Assembly: GCF_033807715.1 (NCBI RefSeq)
Contig: NC_084607.1
Coordinates: 16,726,941-16,790,940 of the forward strand
Length of the DNA stretch: 64,000 bases
Reading direction: 5' to 3'
DNA from: Cololabis saira
Taxonomy: Eukaryota > Chordata > Actinopteri > Beloniformes > Belonidae
In this document: one piece after another, positions 59,770 through 64,000 of the stretch
Layout: every line of letters begins with the position of its first letter
Numbering within the stretch: the stretch's first letter is position 1
Translations under genes and position numbers: made by a program
Notes under the pieces: model-generated
What the model was told of the DNA's origin: nothing
The model's database searches: none
What the model saw: only the letters and a program-made list of their open reading frames with translations

Positions 59770-61369
59770 CATGTCAGGGGATGTAACAATCAGTGTCTTT
59801 GTTTCAGAGAACCAGGTGGAGCTGAGGAAACTTGCAGCAGATCCTCGCTTTGAGAACCTGAAGATGGCCAAACTTGAAAGCACTCTGCTGAAGCAGTTCG
59901 GCCCCGCCGTCCAGTCAAAGGGGATCCTCTTTTGTAAAACCCGCAAAACTACTCACTGCCTCTCCGACTGGGTCCAGAATAACGATGCCTTGCAATCAGC
60001 AGGCATCAAGTCAGCCGTCCTCACTGGGGCTGGCAACGGCATCACGTACATGACACAGGTGTGTCCCAATCTCCTCCAGATCATTCAAACTCAGACTCCC
60101 TTTAAAGCCTTTGTGTCAGTTCTCCGTCTTTACTTGCTTTTATCTGCGTATGTTTTTCCTGCAGCACGAGCAGGTGGACACTATTCGCAATTTCCGCAAG
60201 GGCACTCTCAACCTCCTGATCTCCACCAGCGTGGCTGAAGAAGGCCTCGACATCCCTGAATGCAACCTGGTGGTGCGCTATGGGCTGCTTACCAATGAGA
60301 TCGCCCAGCAGCAGGCCAGTGGCCGCGCCCGAGCACGGGAGAGCCAGTATTCAGTGGTCGCCCAGGCGGGGGGCCGGGAGGTCCGCCGAGAGCTACTCAA
60401 TGAGTGTCTGGAGGAGCTGACAGGGAAAGCGATCACCCGTGTCCAAAGTTTGAGCCCCCAAGACTTCCGCAGAAAGGTAAGAGTGCGATCATTTTATCAC
60501 ACCTTTTTTTTTTTTTTTATAGAGAAGAAGTGTTTACATTTGTGTATGTGAAATTTGCTATACAGAATGAACAGGTTTATAATAAAAGTGATGTCATTTT
60601 CTTCATGGACAAAATAAAATATCACACTCCTACAGTCAATTGAGATGTTTATCTTGAACGCACCGTTGCACCTTGGTGTCACTATTCAGCGTCTCTGACG
60701 TCATTCTTCCTCATCTTCTAGATAGCAAGGCTGCAAACAGAGGAAATCATCAGAAAGAAAGTTTCAGAGAAACAGAAAGTTGAGAAAAAGAGTAAGTATG
60801 CTGCTTCCAGCGTCCAGCTCTTGTGTCGAAACTGTTTCCATCCAGTGGCCTGGGCCAGTGACATTAAACTTCTGGAAAACGCCCACTTCGTCAACATCAA
60901 CCCGGACTTTGAGTGAGTTCAGAAGTCATGCAAAAGCATACTGTATATAAGAGCATATATAAGAGCAGGTAAAACATCATTCATTTTCATGTGTCTGCAG
61001 GAATAACTACAAAGTCGGTGGGCAGGTGATGCTACCGAAGACCTTTGAGGACTGGGAGCCCGGGTGCACCATCAGCTGCAAAAACGGCCAATGCAGCATG
61101 GTACGGAGCTCAGCGCTGCCGATCATCAGCGGAGCTGATGGTGTTCATGTTGAACTAAGTGTTGTTTTTGTTTAAATTCACAGAACTGGGGATTTCAAAT
61201 GAAGTACAAGAAGATTGCCTTGCTGCCAAATCTAGCCATTAAGAACTTTGCCCTGGAGACTCCAGACGGGAGGGTGACGGCGAAGAAGTGGAAGGATGTT
61301 CCTTTTATGGTTGAGGACTTCAGCTTTGAGGAGTACTGCCAAAACGTCCTCCATGACTTTCTTGACTAA
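57026..61369 (+). CDS. dhx58: RIG-I-like receptor LGP2
   Basis: Cytosolic dsRNA-binding ATPase that tunes RIG-I/MDA5 signalling. Coding exons: 57026-57202, 57310-57514, 57597-57787, 57871-57984, 58791-58923, 59053-59238, 59808-60058, 60165-60476, 60722-60912, 61001-61100, 61184-61369; 2046 nt, 681 aa, the usual LGP2 length. There is no CARD: the protein opens directly with the helicase. Motif I PTGGGKT lies at 28-34 (Lys33), DECH at 135-138 and TAS at 171-173. The second RecA domain carries [13 protein letters not shown] and QQASGRARA. The C-terminal regulatory domain has Cys558 and Cys561 (CRNC) and Cys613 and Cys618 (CKNGQC) as probable zinc ligands; that spacing resembles RIG-I. All key motifs are intact. 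Exon 9 contains an internal GTAAGT (60792-60797) in frame with coding sequence. Confidence 0.97.
58138..58741 (-). mobile_element. Candidate solo LTR in dhx58 intron 4
   Basis: On the minus strand it starts TGGTGTCCTGAAG and ends GATACA. It has a TATA box (TATAAAG, 58517-58523) and, about 320 bases further, AATAAA (58194-58199), the U3-R-U5 order. GC-rich, non-repetitive text contrasts with the intron. No primer-binding site, polypurine tract, internal genes or clear target duplication is seen, so the class and exact ends are uncertain. Confidence 0.45.
59264..59770. repeat. (ATT)n microsatellite in dhx58 intron 6
   Basis: About 500 bp of ATT units with ATC, AGT and TTTTTAATTATTG interruptions. 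A block of roughly 180 bp appears duplicated (ATTATTTATGTATTTATT at about 59508 and 59667). The long Tyr/Leu/Ile-repeat open frame that runs into exon 7 is an artefact. Confidence 0.97.
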
Positions 61370-61782
61370 GACCTGATGGAGCTAAGCCCAAAGGGGCTAA
61401 AAAAATAATAATAATGACGCAATCTTTTTAAAGGCACACTTTTTTTTAAAGGGACTGCTTAAAATGAGCAGCTTTGCTTCTGCCCGCGATGGTAACCTCT
61501 TTGCATGACACTCCGTTTTACTTCTCTTAGCTTTTTAAAATAAGTTTAATCAAACAGAAATGAAATATATATGCAGTAATATGAGTGTTTGTTTGTCAGA
61601 AGATATTGTTTTATGTTTCTCTGGTGATGTCTGTAATTTATGAACTAGAACTAAAGCTGAAATCTTTTTTAAATCTTGAACACATTCCCTGTCGTTTTGT
61701 TGTGTTTTTAATCCACTAGGGGGCAGTGTTGGCTAACTAATGACGGCGTGCTGCCTTTCTCACCTGTGATGGCGTTGCATCT

Positions 61783-61788
61783 AATAAA
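61783..61788 (+). promoter_or_regulatory. dhx58 polyadenylation signal
   Basis: AATAAA about 415 bases after the stop codon, followed by a T-rich stretch. The T-rich stretch (61815-61833) also reads AATAAATAAA on the minus strand and could serve a converging transcript. Confidence 0.6.
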
Positions 61789-62577
61789 TAGTGTACATAC
61801 GTCCAGTATGGAAGTTTTATTTATTTATTTTTTCTTATGTTTATGCCAAGAGCTTGTGATGTGAGAGATGTGCTTTAAACATGATGACGGAGACAGGTAA
61901 ATGTGATGTTTTATACTGAGGAAAATCTTGCGTATAGATCTGTGAGTGAGAGAAGTGTCTCAGGAGCCACAAACACAAGATTAGAGGTGTCTCTGGGCAG
62001 ATCTTGACGTGTGTTTGGAATTTCTAAGAAGACGAAAATGCAATCACTTAGTAAGACATAAACTTTTCCTCCTGTCTCTTTCTGCTTATATGTAAGTAAA
62101 TTTGAGCAAAACCAGATTTGAAACCACACTTCCTGCAAAGCTCTACTCTTATAAGGCTGCAAATGTCACACTGAGTTCTGGAAGTGAAATGTTTTGAATA
62201 TTGCAGTTCAGTTTTACTGCAATCCTGCACCAGCGGATCACTACACAGTAATGTGTTTCATCTTGGATGGTTTAGTACTATCTAAACAATCTACATTGTG
62301 AATATATTTAACGTGCTTGCAAACCGGTGTAAAAAAAAAAAAAAAAAAAAGGTTACTGCATTATAAGATGAGTGTTTAGTGTTTTTTGGAGCCTCTACAG
62401 CATGATTCCCAGAATACAGATTTCGACAGCTAATCAGAGCTTCATTCAGCCGCTCCCTTTCCAATATTATAGAAGAGACCAGATTTGGCTAAAATAAGCA
62501 ATTTCCAAAACAAACTTGCATTGTGAAATCAAAACAACTGCCAAGGAAAACAGTAACGAATAGTTGGATGTTGACAG

Positions 62578-62887
62578 TCACATTGGATGGATTCCTATTT
62601 GACCTATAAAATATCTGCAGTTCTCCGAGCACGGCACACTTAGGTCAGCCTCACAGTGCCACATGTGCCGTAATCCTTTCAAATCTGGCAGGGAGCTAGA
62701 GTCAGCCACACTGCCCTGGACATAATCAGACTGAAAACCGTTTGTGTTTGGTGTCACGGGTTGTGGAGATGCAGGCTGCAGGGAGGACCTGTGCAGCTCG
62801 AGAGCAGGCTCCACAATCACACCTGATTGCTTCCTCTTACTCACTGACTCAACGGGGTCGTGCATCTTAATTGCAATTATTGGTTTC
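62578..62887 (-). CDS. Possible terminal coding exon of an unrecognised minus-strand gene
   Basis: On the minus strand an acceptor (pyrimidine-rich CTGCTTTGATTTCAG) is followed by a 310-base open frame to a stop at 62578. It includes KMHDPVESVSKRKQSG, ELHRSSLQPASPQPV and VADSSSLPDLKGLRHMWHC. The composition is balanced and non-repetitive, unlike the chance frames nearby. A minus-strand AATAAATAAA lies about 750 bases downstream, so the gene would converge on dhx58. I do not recognise the protein, and no upstream exon is identified. Confidence 0.3.
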
Positions 62888-64000
62888 CTGAAATCAAAGC
62901 AGGTTGGAGTTAAAGCAATAGGTGATCTTTTTTTTTCTGTTGTCATGCATACGTTTGTGTAAATGCAGAAGATTGTTCTCACAAAACAGACTTTTCTCAA
63001 GTACATATTCAACATATGCAAAAGTAAGACAGTGTTTTTTTTAGAGAAGCATTAATAGGAGAAAAAACCACTGTTAGATATGATGCGAGATACAGAACAC
63101 AAGACCTTTGTCTGTAAACTGGTGTTTTAACATGTTCTGTCATTCGGAGTTTAGCTGATCACCAGATTATTCAGTCATTTTACCAACATAAAAGCCCAAA
63201 ACAAAGACGAGACACAAGTACGGTATGTATTCTAGATAGTAAATAATGCTCGGCCCAAACTTCTCAATTTTCTTTGGGCTTCTCGGTCACAACACTTGCT
63301 GTATCACACATCAAAGCCTGCTGATGAAATTTGGTCCACACCTGACTCATATGACACCTGGCAAAGCCCAAATTAGGCCCGGTTCATCAACTTCGGGACT
63401 CATCTGGACCACATTGCATCTGCCAGTGCCGTAATTGATCCATAAAGGGCAGAAGTAGCCCAGATTAGTTGACAGATGGCTGAAAGAGATAACAGGGTTG
63501 TTTCACCTGGCGCTGTGCTCCAGGTGAGTGCTCGTAATATAGATGAAATATGAATTAGCGCCTCATTTTTAAATCAGTTTACTTCCATAGGACATATTTT
63601 ACTTTCACAGCTCCGGGTGTTAACTGCTTGGTGGTTGCCAAGGTAACGAGAGATGGGAACCCTAATGTAGTTGAAACAGTTTAGCACATGCTGATAAATG
63701 ATCTGAAACTGAGATAAAAACAAAAACAGCAAAAGTTCCTCTGTTTGCAGCGTCGCCAGAGCCAGAAGAGACTTAAATTTATATTTTTTTAACTGTTGAT
63801 TACTTTGTTTGGTATGAAATACAAATAAAGTTTCATTGACTGATTGAAGTTTGATTATAATTTGGTGAAATTTATTTTATTCCAGTCAAAACCAAGAAAA
63901 CAACAAATAAAACAACATTTCACAGCAAAGGTATCCATAGTGGATCATAGAGACTTTAGAGATTTTAATGCTGAGGAGTGCTACCTGTTGGTTAGAAGGG
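62888..64000. other. Right-edge stretch with nothing recognised
   Basis: AT-rich DNA with no convincing exon, transposon end or RNA gene. An AATAAA near 63823 followed by GTTTCATTGACTGATTGAAG could be the end of a transcript or a retroposon tail; it is not resolved. Confidence 0.4.

Noticed and set aside
59309..60238. A 309-codon open frame rich in Tyr, Leu and Ile
   Set aside because: It is translation of the (ATT)n microsatellite that happens to run into dhx58 exon 7 in frame, then continues into an intron.

Overview
The window is nuclear DNA from a teleost fish. It carries four spliced protein-coding genes, all on the + strand and in the order kcnh4 - rab5c - kat2a - dhx58. All splice junctions used are GT-AG, and the exon phases add up to full-length products. 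The human 17q21 block has the same gene order and relative orientation (HCRT-KCNH4-RAB5C-KAT2A-DHX58). Fish-type repeats, AT/ATT/CTTT microsatellites and many small DNA transposons also point to a teleost. The species cannot be read from the window.

Layout. 1-2.3 kb: decayed Tc1/IS630-type transposon material. 3.06-19.3 kb: kcnh4, an ELK-type voltage-gated K+ channel with 16 coding exons and 1174 codons. 19.3-22.25 kb: a repeat-rich intergenic stretch, including a transposon-like element that contains a piece of 28S rDNA and GC-rich DNA that looks like ITS2. 22.25-34.2 kb: rab5c, an endosomal Rab GTPase, with a non-coding first exon and 218 codons. 34.2-37.8 kb: nested hAT elements, a long inverted-repeat element and a MITE abutting the kat2a start. 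37.85-52.65 kb: kat2a (GCN5 acetyltransferase; 18 coding exons, 795 codons), whose introns hold a minisatellite and at least five more DNA elements. 52.7-55 kb: intergenic, with a Tc1-like remnant. 55.0-61.8 kb: dhx58 (LGP2, a RIG-I-like receptor; 11 coding exons, 681 codons) behind a strong interferon-response-type promoter motif. 62-64 kb: a possible terminal exon of a minus-strand gene, otherwise nothing recognised.

The four genes do not form a pathway. They cover neuronal excitability, early endosome traffic, chromatin acetylation (SAGA/ATAC) and cytosolic RNA sensing. Their linkage is conserved synteny, not an operon.

The most unusual object is the 918-bp element at 21139-22056: matching terminal inverted repeats, a 6-bp target duplication, six 22-bp tandem repeats, and an internally deleted 28S 5' end in antisense orientation. 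It lies about 200 bp upstream of the rab5c promoter. Seven hAT-type insertions with legible 7/8 or 8/8 target duplications, two of them nested inside others, give a relative insertion history of the locus.
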